This document shows positions 16,001 through 23,034 of a DNA stretch of 23,034 bases, piece by piece. Origin of the DNA: Victivallales bacterium. GTDB taxonomy: Bacteria; Verrucomicrobiota; Lentisphaeria; Oligosphaerales; Lenti-02. Below the pieces are notes generated by a model. The model was not told the origin of the DNA and did not search any database. It worked only from the letters and a program-made list of their open reading frames with translations. The DNA is taken from contig JABGQJ010000028.1 in assembly GCA_018648945.1 (NCBI GenBank), positions 1-23,034 of the forward strand, given 5' to 3'. Position 1 is the first letter of the stretch. The number at the start of each line of letters is the position of its first letter. Made by a program: the position numbers and the translations under genes.

Positions 16001-17658
16001 GTCAGCCACTGGTAGCCGTTGCAGTCTTCGTAGGGTTTGAAGTAGGTGGCCTGCCGCTGGAAGATGGCGTCCGCGACACCCAGCCAGAACGGTCCTTCGG
16101 AAAGCTCGTATCCCTGGCTGAAGTAGAGCCCCGCGTAGAGCGTGCCCAAGGCCGGGAAGGTCTGGTGGTTGTGGGGAACATGGCTGCTGTTGGCGGCTCC
16201 GGCACAGCTGGAAACGACCGCTTCGGCGAGCCAGCGGCCCAGGTGCTTCACCGTGCGCAGCCGCTCCTCGTCGGTCAATGAGGGATCTTCCTCGATCAAG
16301 TCCCAGCCTGGCACCACTTCCTTGCTGCGGAAGTCGCTGTCGAAGCCCCAGGCCCCGCCAAACTTGCGCGGATCACTCACCGCCGACTTGGCATAGAGGT
16401 CCCACAGCGCCACGTAGAGTTTGGCCTCCACGGCGTGCCCGGTGAATTGGTAGCGTTGGGCCACGCTGGCCAGGTCGGCCGCGATGCTGCAGTGCTTGCC
16501 GCGGTCGAGCGTGCGCTGGCCCGTCGCCAGGCCCTGGGCCAGCCGCTTCGGGTTCTCCGCGTCGTCCGCATAGGGGTGCCGCTTCAGAAATTCGGCGCTG
16601 TAGAACTGGGAGAACACGCGCGGCATGGCCAGGCTTGCGCCCTTGGCCTGCGCCGCGACCAGCTTGGCGAACTCGCTGGCAGCTTGGGCCAGCCCAGCAT
16701 CGTCTCCGGCTCCCAGGACCAAGGCGTTTGCGCCCTTGCCGAAAGGGTCGTAGACGGTGTGCAGCAGCGCGCCGCCCGGTCCGGGACACACCGCATCCAC
16801 TGGTGTCAGGCGTCGGGCATAGAGCAGCAACATGGCGGGATTGGAGAAGACATCGCCAAGCAGAATGGCAGGTTGCGCGAACTCCCGGTCCGCCACCGTC
16901 GCCGAACGCGCGGCAAGGGCCACGCCGGTTCGCTCGCGTACGGCGGCCACCACTGCCTGCGCTGCTGCCGCCCCCGCGTCCGTAGCGGGATGCAGCACAA
17001 TGGCGACGGGTTTGCCGTCAACCACCAGAGGCGTGGTCGGGAGAATGGTCTTGAAGGTGTCCAGGTCGGCCAGCGTGCCGAGCCGGGGGCCGACGCGGAG
17101 GTTGTCGACGAAGCCATCCATCTCCACCTCGGTGTCGCGGGTGCCGATGATGAACTCGATCCGCGCGATCTTGCTGGCCTTGCGCTCGGCCACGACCTTC
17201 GCTTCCCAGGCCAAGCCGTCCATGCACAACGCCTCCTGGAGGGCGAAGGTGCGCCACTCGGCCTTCAACTGCCCGTTCCAGGAATGGAAACTCCAGGCTG
17301 GTTCCTTCTCGCCTTCGTTGTAGAACCGAACGTAGAGCGCCTTCGTGGCCGGGCAGGACGACTTGGCGTCGAACAGGACGCGTTTCTCCCGCAGGTCCAC
17401 GGGCTGCGCCAGGTCCAGCCAGAAGGAGGTGTAGTGGCTCCCTTTCCGGACCAGGGTCGTGGCCGCGATCCGGATGGCGCCGTCGCCATCGGTCGTGTCG
17501 GCCGGGGCAGTAGCCAGTGTCACGGTCCGCACCAGCCCCGGGTAGCCCCAGCCTTTGCCGAGACCATCCGCGCTGTTGGTCTTCACCAGGATCGACAGGT
17601 CGGCCGCGCTACAGATCAGGCCGAACCCCAGACACAGAAAAGCGGATGCTCGCATCAT
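13036..17658 (-). CDS. Giant exported heparinase-II/III-like polysaccharide lyase with discoidin-like and FG-GAP propeller domains
   Basis: A 1540-residue multidomain protein. The ATG at 17658 starts a leader (MMRASAFLCLGFGLICSAA) and has GAGG ten bases upstream. Residues 22-190 look like a carbohydrate-binding jelly-roll ending in DGFVDNLRVG. Residues 205-345 resemble the N-terminal alpha/beta domain of alpha-glucuronidases (VVAAVRERTGVALA, then PAILLGD). A helical toroid at about 350-650 leads into a heparinase-II/III-like sandwich with GNGGHKHYDANSIPRITQYD (706-725). His710/His712, Tyr713 and the SSHVPHNHQTF segment (491-501) are the best candidates for the lyase active site. Residues 1030-1190 resemble an F5/8 type C (discoidin) domain. 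Residues 1205-1540 form an FG-GAP/PQQ-like propeller, including DLDGDGKPEV (1301), DLDGDGKAEV (1345), DLDGDGIDEF (1433) and the degenerate DLDLDGSDEI (1252). These look like calcium-binding loops. Beta-elimination of a uronate-containing glycan is the probable reaction. The exact substrate is not known. Confidence 0.75.
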   Translation of the reverse strand: MMRASAFLCLGFGLICSAADLSILVKTNSADGLGKGWGYPGLVRTVTLATAPADTTDGDGAIRIAATTLVRKGSHYTSFWLDLAQPVDLREKRVLFDAKSSCPATKALYVRFYNEGEKEPAWSFHSWNGQLKAEWRTFALQEALCMDGLAWEAKVVAERKASKIARIEFIIGTRDTEVEMDGFVDNLRVGPRLGTLADLDTFKTILPTTPLVVDGKPVAIVLHPATDAGAAAAQAVVAAVRERTGVALAARSATVADREFAQPAILLGDVFSNPAMLLLYARRLTPVDAVCPGPGGALLHTVYDPFGKGANALVLGAGDDAGLAQAASEFAKLVAAQAKGASLAMPRVFSQFYSAEFLKRHPYADDAENPKRLAQGLATGQRTLDRGKHCSIAADLASVAQRYQFTGHAVEAKLYVALWDLYAKSAVSDPRKFGGAWGFDSDFRSKEVVPGWDLIEEDPSLTDEERLRTVKHLGRWLAEAVVSSCAGAANSSHVPHNHQTFPALGTLYAGLYFSQGYELSEGPFWLGVADAIFQRQATYFKPYEDCNGYQWLTNGHLFSYALSRPDFTVFENGNGRKIIDFLIGNMDNLAIQVPYGDTGSWQCWTSELICLEAYAFATGDPDAGWAANLKRQTRSIRPGPLKFARLADDAPAPTRFNGVKVWPLEPAFYETHGASERPPLAACFDKISFRESVDPEAAYMLLDGLGNGGHKHYDANSIPRITQYDRIWLADNDYYKSPIKFHNSLMVFKDGQSSAMPPYTELLGSGETPRYGYSSTRVSDYSGVDWERVIIWLKPTQSFVVLDRLTAREADEYQFRLLWHGVGEAALDAGGLALTQKGPGMRIQLAPGPELSLLNDTELGANWRGYPHADPVVRSMTGIATVRLGEGESYLFATVLHGAPDGPPPAWDLRFPAGTDGLLLSSPEGSLAIGLGPARIPVEGGLFVTDAQVLVADGGLSLLGATQATHEGDILHQSAEPACVELDNADTNNAMDELTARAPTPNLKSGGDAPNLTPLWQVAPQPKEILLTGNSGTVGALATKPKLAVDPEPAKENVFSAKGANRIAALLDGTWAATDSSVMFEPDQKVTLTVRFEGAVEVNRVAWKQWWAATSSKKTAYKLQNAEVFLSSDDFQQDRRAFGSLRDPGPHPDWGDPLDYALTGKGSGTSIRLELTPQPGTAIYLAELHVFGEGKGKLSAASYDVSRLGLAQLGPDQQAILVGTRQGDVLCLDPETGAVLRSKRFAGAVNDLTAADLDLDGSDEIIVGRRDYWLTVLGSDLAERWSRELKYYRKPPAVNVVRTGDLDGDGKPEVICGGDNWRFYAFSGTGDELWNYESVHPSRSGAVADLDGDGKAEVICGTHYYWASVLNGEGLQQWRARFGPICRDVAVGSFDGNKTRGVVFGAGDGCLHYYDHKGTLRLKYNTGDEVVTVAAADLDGDGIDEFAGGSLNHNVYAFNAKGERLWRADLGAPLVRLLPLVSDTGPRLVAATHSGGVVVLDPAGRIVGRSDLGVAVVDLLVLGADIVAAGADGRLHRLQLPREN

Positions 17659-17712
17659 GGCAACAGTACCTCGCATGGATGTCGATAGGGTCGAAAGCAT
17701 ACCAGACACAAG

Positions 17713-17732
17713 GGCGCTTTGCGAGAAGCGCC
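17713..17732 (-). other. Hairpin between the two giant-enzyme genes
   Basis: Arms GGCGCTT (17713-17719) and AAGCGCC (17726-17732) form a 7-bp stem around a 6-base loop in the 113-bp gap. In the minus-strand transcript it is followed by CTTGTGTCT, a poor T-tract. It could be a weak terminator or a processing site that lowers expression of the downstream lyase. Confidence 0.35.
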
Positions 17733-17771
17733 GGTCGGTCTCGGCTCTGCCTTGCCTATCCTGTCGCCACG

Positions 17772-20700
17772 CTAGTGCAGGCGGTCGCGCAGATACATCT
17801 CGAATTCAGGTCGGTCGTACTCGCTCTGCCAAGACCCCTTCGGTAGACCAGTGGGCTTCAGCGGCGGGCGTTCCTCGCTCCGCTGAATGTCTGCCTGACG
17901 TTCCGGTGGCAGCTCGGGTTCACCATCCAAGGCCCCCAGCACATAGAGGGCATCGCTGGCCCAGAAGAGGCCCCCCGACACATTGCCGGCCAGGAAACCC
18001 GTGCCGCCACTCCAGTGATCCGGGTTGGCTGCCACCTGGCGGTAGACGTAGGGGACGCCGCCTGCCGTGCACCACTGACGGAGAGCCTTGCGGTAGGGCT
18101 CGGGATCGGGTGCCTCCCGGGCCGCGTAGGCGACCACCTTGCGGAGCATGCCGCCCACCCGCCTTGGCCCGCCGCGAAGCGCGTGGTCCGCAGTGGCGAT
18201 GATGGCATCTCGCACCACCGGATCGCCGGTCAGGTGGGCGTATTCCAGCATGGCGTGCATCCCCCCGAACGCGTGGAAGAACATGCTCTCGCCATTGACT
18301 TCGACCGGGTCGCCTTGGCGTCTCCCCTCGGGGAACGCGACCGCAGTGGAGATCGCTACACCTGCCGGTGTGGCGAGGGCGTGCATGTAGTTGCGGAGGG
18401 TCTCCCCGATGCGCGGATCACCGGTCATTTCCCAATGGGTGAGCAGGCCATAGGTGCGGCCGCTGTGCGCGGCGTGGATGCGGCAGATGTCCTTGAGGTA
18501 CCAGTTCTCGGTCAGTTGGCGATTCCACTCCCGGGTTCGGTGTTCGCCGGTGAGCAGGTAGTGGAAGCGCTGTTCGGTGAACGTGGTCTGGCGCTCCTCG
18601 TGGTTGCCGTCGCTCCAGTGCTGCACGCCGTGACGCGTGCCCCGGCCAAACCACTTTCCAGCATGTCTGGCATCGACATCGCGCACATGGCGGGCATTGG
18701 CTTCGACGAAGAAAAACAGGTCGCGCCGACCGGTTCGCAGGTACATCAGCGACATGAAGTGGTTGATCAACCCCTCCGTGTTGCTCCAGCCCCAGCGACC
18801 GTTGTCGTAGGCCCAGTCGTTCTGGGTGAAGTAATCCTGGTAGGCTGGAAAGTCACCCCCCGGCTTGACCTGCTTCTGCTCGTCCGGCGGGAGTGCCAGG
18901 ATGCGTTCCAGCACGTCCGGCGGGAAGACGCGGCCATAGCCCGCGCGGAAGCGGTGCCCGACATCGCCGTAGTCCCACATGCCGTACCAACCCCAGGCGC
19001 GTTGGTGATAGAGCCACCAGTCGGCCACGCGAAGCATGTTGGCGTTGAACGGCGTGTCGCCGGCGGCGGCCAGCGGCATCGTCACCCCGGTAGCGGCATA
19101 GTGGTCCCAGTCGGCGACCACTAGAGGCCGGCTCTGGAAGTCAGCTGCAACCGCGTCCAGTGAGGCAAGCGGTGTCGAAGGTGGGTGTGCGAACAGGATG
19201 GTCTCATGCGTCTTGCTTACGCCCTTGAACGGGTCGTTGGGGTAGTAGGTATCCAGCACCCAGCGCTGATTGGCCCGAACTGACTCGCCCTGGGCCTGAT
19301 GCGGATAGTTGCTGTAGCGGCGGCAATCCATCAGGGGGGCTGAGTCGGGCCAGTGCCCGACCGTGAGGGTGCGGACATCGTGGTCATACCTCAGTTCCTT
19401 GGGGAACTCCTGCCACATGTCACGCTGGATGACACTGAGTCCTGCCGCAGCCCCGCTGACCCCGAACCAGCCTCGTGAGCGCGTCTCGGCCTCGACGGTC
19501 TCGGGCCAGCGTTTTCCCGCGTCGAGTTGCCAGGCTCGGTAGCTCAGATGGGAGACTTGGGAAAGCCCGGCCGCGGTTTTGCCGCTCAGAGTGATCGGCC
19601 CACGTTGCCCGCCTGCCACCACCTGCCCGCCGCTGGCACCGTCGGCCAGCGCGAATTGCAGTCCCATACGGCGTACCAGAGCTCGCCGTGGGTCCTCGTG
19701 CAGGAATTCGACGGAGTGGAACAGTCGGACAAAAGGCCTGCCTGCCCACGTCTCCAGCCGGATGATGACCCGTGACGGTTCTGACGACTGGCCCATGCCC
19801 TCCAGTCGGACGACCGTCTTCATCCCTCTCTTCTCGACCCGGAGGTCGGTGATCTCCACTGGGCCCGGATCGGGAGTGCCGGCAGGATGGCTGGTGCCGC
19901 TGCGGTACCCATCTGGACCAGGGCGCAGGAAGTCGACGAAGGACTGGGGCGTTGCCGCCGTGGCCAGGATGTCCTGACCACCCACCTGCAACCGGCGCAT
20001 CCATCGCTGGCCCGGTCCCACTTCGAGGAGCAGTGCCCCCGTGTTCAGGGCGATCGTGCCATCTGCCCGTTCCGCCACCGCCACGGCCGTTGGCTCTGCT
20101 CCGTTGCGGACGTCGGGGCCGGCAAGCAACCGGCAGGGAACATCGGGACCACGCCGGCGGGTGACTCTAAACACGATCTCATCCGCTGTGCCGGAGCCCT
20201 CAGCGGTCCCCCCTTCGAGGGGGAAGATGAGCAGCAACCACTTGATCGAGCCATCTGGCCAGAACGCAAGCGGCTTCCCCTCGACCACACTCTCGCGCCC
20301 GCCGACGAACAGCCGGATGTGCCGAGGATCTGTCAGCCTGCCGCGGGGAATGGGGACGCCGCCTTCCACCATGGGGGACAGGGGACCGGGAGCGGGGGCG
20401 GCATCCCGAAAGAGTTTCACGTCGTCTGCCGTGCGGCCTACCTCGGGGTCGGGCCGGTCGGGCGTCAGGGCCGTCAGCTCGCGTTCAGGCTGCTCCAGTG
20501 CCATTTCGCCCTCAAAGAACACCCACTGAACCCGGTGCGTTTTGGCGAAGAGGCCAGTGGGCGCCTGGCGGGCCGACGGATGGATGGCCCGCTGGGTGGG
20601 CGGCCACAGATAGGCATGCGTGGAGCCACCTGCCGTGGCGTTCACGTATAGGCACTTCGGCGCCCTTGCGGCCATTTCTGCGTAGCCGACGAGGACACCC

Positions 20701-22079
20701 CCGGTCTGGTCGTAGGCGCCCATCCACCCCGGGGCACGGCGTCCGCGGAGACCGGTGATCGGGGCAGTGTCGGTATCCTCGCTACGCCAGATGACGTAGC
20801 TGTTGGCTGACTCCTGGTCCACGTAGAAGTGACGCCAGCAGTTGTGGTCCGGGTGTTCGAGAAACTTGACGTGGGTGTGGAAGTCGTACAGGTGGCGGAC
20901 ATCCTCACGGACTCCCTGGTCACCGGCGCTGACCACACGTTTGCGCCGATCCAGCTTGAGTGGGAGATCCACGGACAGGGAGCGGACGAAGCGATTCGTG
21001 AAGGCACCGACGGGCGTCACCCCCACATCGAGGGCGATCCGCCGTTCACCGGCGGCAAAGCGGTAGGCCAGGGCAACATCGATCGCGTCGCCGGCCCCGA
21101 AGTCCAAGCGGCCAGTGACATCGAGCACGAACGTATCTCCTGCTCTGTGGCCGCGCAGCCCACCCAGTTGCCACTGTGCCGTAGTCAGTCCCTCTGGCGA
21201 TGCATCGCGAGTTCCGTTGTACGTGGCACTCGTCATGACCTCAGCGGCGAGGGGTGGGGAGACATTGCCCGATACGAGGGTCTTCCCATCCACCTGTGCG
21301 CTGCGGATCGCTCCGGTTCCTGGGTCGATGACTGCGTTCAGAGCGCCAGTGGAGACGCGCCAGATGCCATCGGTTTCGTTCGCGGTGAGTTGCGGCTTCA
21401 CTTTCCGGTCTCCTGCTTTGGCGTACCGTGTGTGGTCATCCGGCATGGGGGCCCGTGCCGAAGCGTAGATGTGGACGCGATCTATGGCCCCCTGAAAGAG
21501 GTTGTGCCGTCCCGACTTGGCCCCCAATCCCAGGGGGCCTCCTGGATCGATGCGGTGATCCCAGGCCTGCTGTCGCACGAGCACGCCGTCAAGATAGACG
21601 GATATGTTGGGCCGGTCGAACAATCCAGTGATCCGGTGCCACTGTCCCGGCTTCAGCCCCGTGCCCTGTACGTCCGCTCTACTGCCTTCGCCCTTCAGAC
21701 CGAAGAAGAAGCTGCCGCCCGTTCCCACGGCAATACGGTACCTCTCGCCCCGCTTGTCCAAGACGCATCCCTGGTAGCCCTCTGTTCCGGGGTCGTCGTA
21801 GCGCAACCATACATCCACCGTGAGTTTCTCGGACATCTCGAGTTGGGGGCACGAACTGGTGGTCACCACGGGACCATCCCCGAAGACGACTGCCGTCCCG
21901 GTCGGGCTGGGCGTTTTTGGCAGATCGGCCGAACCGACGCCATGGCGCCGGTTCCCGGAGTGATCCCGGACCAGTCGTTCGGCCCGGCCGCCGAACTCGT
22001 AGATGAGGACCGGCTTCGGGGCGGCAACCACCCTTGTCATGCATGCTGTCAGAAGGCAAGCCAAGGTGATCGCTCTCAT
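17772..22079 (-). CDS. Giant exported PcRGLX/YetA-like (exo-rhamnogalacturonan lyase type) protein with LamG domain
   Basis: A 1435-residue protein. The ATG at 22079 is chosen because it opens a leader (MRAITLACLLTACMTRVVAA) and has GGAG eight bases upstream. An in-frame TTG at 22136 would add 19 hydrophilic residues. The leader also contains LTAC at 10-13, so lipoprotein anchoring cannot be excluded. Residues 24-215 are a LamG-type sandwich (LTVDVWLRYDD, then GQWHRITGLFDRPNISVYLDG). Residues 562-670 match the RIFT-barrel domain of YetA/PcRGLX proteins (GGVPIPRGRL, LAFWPDGSIKWLLL). A central beta-sandwich follows at about 674-945, then an alpha/alpha toroid at 1010-1400 (WGWYGMWDYGDVGHRF, WGWSNTEGLINHF). 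The family includes PL26 exo-rhamnogalacturonan lyases, which act on the pectin RG-I backbone. Residues 238-525 appear to be a second copy of the central sandwich. Rhamnogalacturonan as substrate follows from family only. Confidence 0.75.
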   Translation of the reverse strand: MRAITLACLLTACMTRVVAAPKPVLIYEFGGRAERLVRDHSGNRRHGVGSADLPKTPSPTGTAVVFGDGPVVTTSSCPQLEMSEKLTVDVWLRYDDPGTEGYQGCVLDKRGERYRIAVGTGGSFFFGLKGEGSRADVQGTGLKPGQWHRITGLFDRPNISVYLDGVLVRQQAWDHRIDPGGPLGLGAKSGRHNLFQGAIDRVHIYASARAPMPDDHTRYAKAGDRKVKPQLTANETDGIWRVSTGALNAVIDPGTGAIRSAQVDGKTLVSGNVSPPLAAEVMTSATYNGTRDASPEGLTTAQWQLGGLRGHRAGDTFVLDVTGRLDFGAGDAIDVALAYRFAAGERRIALDVGVTPVGAFTNRFVRSLSVDLPLKLDRRKRVVSAGDQGVREDVRHLYDFHTHVKFLEHPDHNCWRHFYVDQESANSYVIWRSEDTDTAPITGLRGRRAPGWMGAYDQTGGVLVGYAEMAARAPKCLYVNATAGGSTHAYLWPPTQRAIHPSARQAPTGLFAKTHRVQWVFFEGEMALEQPERELTALTPDRPDPEVGRTADDVKLFRDAAPAPGPLSPMVEGGVPIPRGRLTDPRHIRLFVGGRESVVEGKPLAFWPDGSIKWLLLIFPLEGGTAEGSGTADEIVFRVTRRRGPDVPCRLLAGPDVRNGAEPTAVAVAERADGTIALNTGALLLEVGPGQRWMRRLQVGGQDILATAATPQSFVDFLRPGPDGYRSGTSHPAGTPDPGPVEITDLRVEKRGMKTVVRLEGMGQSSEPSRVIIRLETWAGRPFVRLFHSVEFLHEDPRRALVRRMGLQFALADGASGGQVVAGGQRGPITLSGKTAAGLSQVSHLSYRAWQLDAGKRWPETVEAETRSRGWFGVSGAAAGLSVIQRDMWQEFPKELRYDHDVRTLTVGHWPDSAPLMDCRRYSNYPHQAQGESVRANQRWVLDTYYPNDPFKGVSKTHETILFAHPPSTPLASLDAVAADFQSRPLVVADWDHYAATGVTMPLAAAGDTPFNANMLRVADWWLYHQRAWGWYGMWDYGDVGHRFRAGYGRVFPPDVLERILALPPDEQKQVKPGGDFPAYQDYFTQNDWAYDNGRWGWSNTEGLINHFMSLMYLRTGRRDLFFFVEANARHVRDVDARHAGKWFGRGTRHGVQHWSDGNHEERQTTFTEQRFHYLLTGEHRTREWNRQLTENWYLKDICRIHAAHSGRTYGLLTHWEMTGDPRIGETLRNYMHALATPAGVAISTAVAFPEGRRQGDPVEVNGESMFFHAFGGMHAMLEYAHLTGDPVVRDAIIATADHALRGGPRRVGGMLRKVVAYAAREAPDPEPYRKALRQWCTAGGVPYVYRQVAANPDHWSGGTGFLAGNVSGGLFWASDALYVLGALDGEPELPPERQADIQRSEERPPLKPTGLPKGSWQSEYDRPEFEMYLRDRLH

Positions 22080-22199
22080 TGCTGTGTCTCCATGTGCGGT
22101 TCCACACCTCTCATCGTCTAGCCCGAAATGGCGCAAAGATAGGAGCTCGGGAGCCGCATACTCGGGTTTCCGTGTCGGTATTCCAGACGTCGCTCCAGG

Positions 22200-22763
22200 C
22201 TAGAGCCACTTCTCCCGGCGGTTGGGGATGTAGGCACGCAGCCTCGCCAACAGCTCGTCGGGAGAGCTGCCCACTTGGAGCATTCCGCGATGTTCTGCGG
22301 CCACGAACCGCTCCTCGACGCTGTGCGCGAGGAAGGCCAGGAGCTGATCGTAGTAGCCCTGGACATTGAGCAAGCCGCACGGCTTGTCATGGTAGCCAAG
22401 CTGGGCCCAGGTCAGAATCTCGAAGACCTCTTCCAGCGTTCCCATGCCGCCGGGCAGCGCGATGAAGCCATCGGCCAGTTCGGCCATCAGCGTTTTGCGT
22501 TCGTGCATGGAATCCACCACATAGCACTCGCTCAGCGCCTTGTGCCCGACCCGCTCGGCGAGACCGTGCGGAATCACGCCAATCACATGGCCACCATGGC
22601 TCAGGACGGTGTTTGCCAGTTCCCCCATCAGCCCCACGTCGGCCCCACCATAGACCAGCTCCAACCCCTCCCGGGCTAGGCACGCACCAAGCTCGCGCGC
22701 CGCGACACCATACTCGGGTACGCGACCGGGACTCGACCCACAATAGACACAGATCCGCTTCAT
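22200..22763 (-). CDS. LOG-family nucleotide 5'-monophosphate phosphoribohydrolase
   Basis: A 187-residue protein of the LOG family, long mislabelled lysine decarboxylase. Members release the base from adenosine or cytokinin riboside 5'-monophosphates. The family signature PGGMGTLEE is at 104-112, with Glu112 a likely catalytic residue. Other conserved segments are VYCGSSPG (6-13), [11 protein letters not shown] (37-47) and MHERK (86-90), which supplies the conserved Arg. The length is normal. The ATG has no convincing binding site nearby, only AGGA at 14 bases. It lies 120 bp upstream of the giant YetA-like gene on the same strand, but its role in general nucleotide metabolism does not link it to the glycan locus, so I treat it as a flanking housekeeping gene. 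Confidence 0.9.
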   Translation of the reverse strand: MKRICVYCGSSPGRVPEYGVAARELGACLAREGLELVYGGADVGLMGELANTVLSHGGHVIGVIPHGLAERVGHKALSECYVVDSMHERKTLMAELADGFIALPGGMGTLEEVFEILTWAQLGYHDKPCGLLNVQGYYDQLLAFLAHSVEERFVAAEHRGMLQVGSSPDELLARLRAYIPNRREKWL

Positions 22764-22982
22764 CCGAGGGCTGGTTGTCCTATCTTGGACCGCTGCATCA
22801 TCGCGGCTCGACCGTACCCCCCGAACGCCCCCGGATCAACTGGCTTGTTCTGATATGGGTTCGTAGAGCTCAGCGACCGGGCACTTTCGCTGAACGTTGG
22901 GCGTCCGAATTGGCCAATAGATCGCTGCCATTCCCGAGATCCACAGCCCAGCCGCCGCCCACAGGGATGCTCTGGTGACAGT
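22764..22982. other. Intergenic region at right end
   Basis: No credible gene is seen between the LOG-family start and the possible gene start at 22983. It should carry the promoter of the LOG-family gene. The only minus-strand candidate pair, TTGATC then 17 bases then TACGGT, is weak. Confidence 0.4.
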
Positions 22983-23034
22983 ATGAGAAGGGCATTCCTT
23001 GTCACCTGTCCGGTGGCTTGCATCGGGGGCGCGT
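22983..23034 (+). CDS. Possible partial gene start with signal-like peptide (runs off right edge)
   Basis: An ATG opens a frame of 17 codons to the window edge, beginning MRRAFLVTCPVACIGGA. Two arginines followed by a hydrophobic stretch resemble an export leader. GGTGA five bases upstream is a weak binding site. It would be divergent from the LOG-family gene. The stretch is too short for certainty and could be chance. Confidence 0.25.
   Translation, partial: MRRAFLVTCPVACIGGA

Noticed and set aside
12937..17688. Long plus-strand open frames (12937-14583, 14968-16281, 16435-17688) opposite the giant lyase gene
   Set aside because: They mirror the codon pattern of the lyase gene and show no motif, leader or binding site.
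20829..22121. A 430-codon plus-strand open frame opposite the YetA-like gene
   Set aside because: It is antisense to the LamG and first sandwich modules and carries no motif.
22817..22845. Minus-strand sigma70-like pair TTGATC/TACGGT upstream of the LOG-family gene
   Set aside because: Spacing is 17 bases but the -10 matches only three of six positions in GC-rich DNA, so it is not reported as a promoter.
22760..23023. An 87-codon minus-strand frame at the right end
   Set aside because: It has no recognisable motif or binding site and overlaps the start of the LOG-family gene.

Overview
The window is a GC-rich bacterial segment packed with carbohydrate-active enzymes. There is no ribosomal RNA, tRNA, CRISPR array or insertion sequence that I can see. 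Several features resemble the glycan-degradation islands of Planctomycetota, Lentisphaerota, Armatimonadota or Hydrogenedentota: a GH106-type rhamnosidase, a URO-D-like protein of the non-heme kind, sialidase-like BNR propellers, very large multidomain lyases and an absence of SusC/SusD. I cannot choose among those phyla from sequence alone. Shine-Dalgarno sequences are good for most genes, and GTG and TTG starts occur.

Left block, minus strand, read from 7006 down to 1. The genes are a secreted GHL10-type putative glycosidase (4859-7006), a URO-D-superfamily protein (3753-4811), a secreted GH106-type alpha-L-rhamnosidase (1150-3675), a small cytosolic sialidase-like propeller (150-1148) and the first 31 codons of an exported protein that runs off the left edge (1-94). 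Spacing of 1 to 77 bp suggests one operon. It diverges from a plus-strand gene for a large secreted sialidase (7164-9848) made of two fused propellers with nine Asp-boxes. The second propeller keeps a full set of GH33-like active-site residues.

Central and right block, minus strand, read from 22763 down to 9867. The genes are a LOG-family nucleotide phosphoribohydrolase (22200-22763), a 1435-residue exported protein with LamG and PcRGLX/YetA exo-rhamnogalacturonan-lyase-like modules (17772-22079), a 1540-residue exported heparinase-II/III-like lyase that ends in a discoidin-like domain and a calcium-type FG-GAP propeller (13036-17658), a cytosolic alpha/beta hydrolase two bases downstream (12335-13033), and a membrane hybrid histidine kinase (9867-12230). 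The kinase converges on the sialidase gene, and a perfect 10-bp hairpin lies at the shared end.

Taken together this looks like a locus for taking apart a rhamnose- and uronate-containing polysaccharide, possibly a pectic rhamnogalacturonan or an algal or bacterial exopolysaccharide. Exported lyases and glycosidases would cut the polymer, and small cytosolic enzymes would finish the products. The hybrid kinase is the only visible signalling gene, and no transporter is present in the window. The most unusual feature I found is an internal duplication of a roughly 270-residue beta-sandwich inside the YetA-like giant protein.
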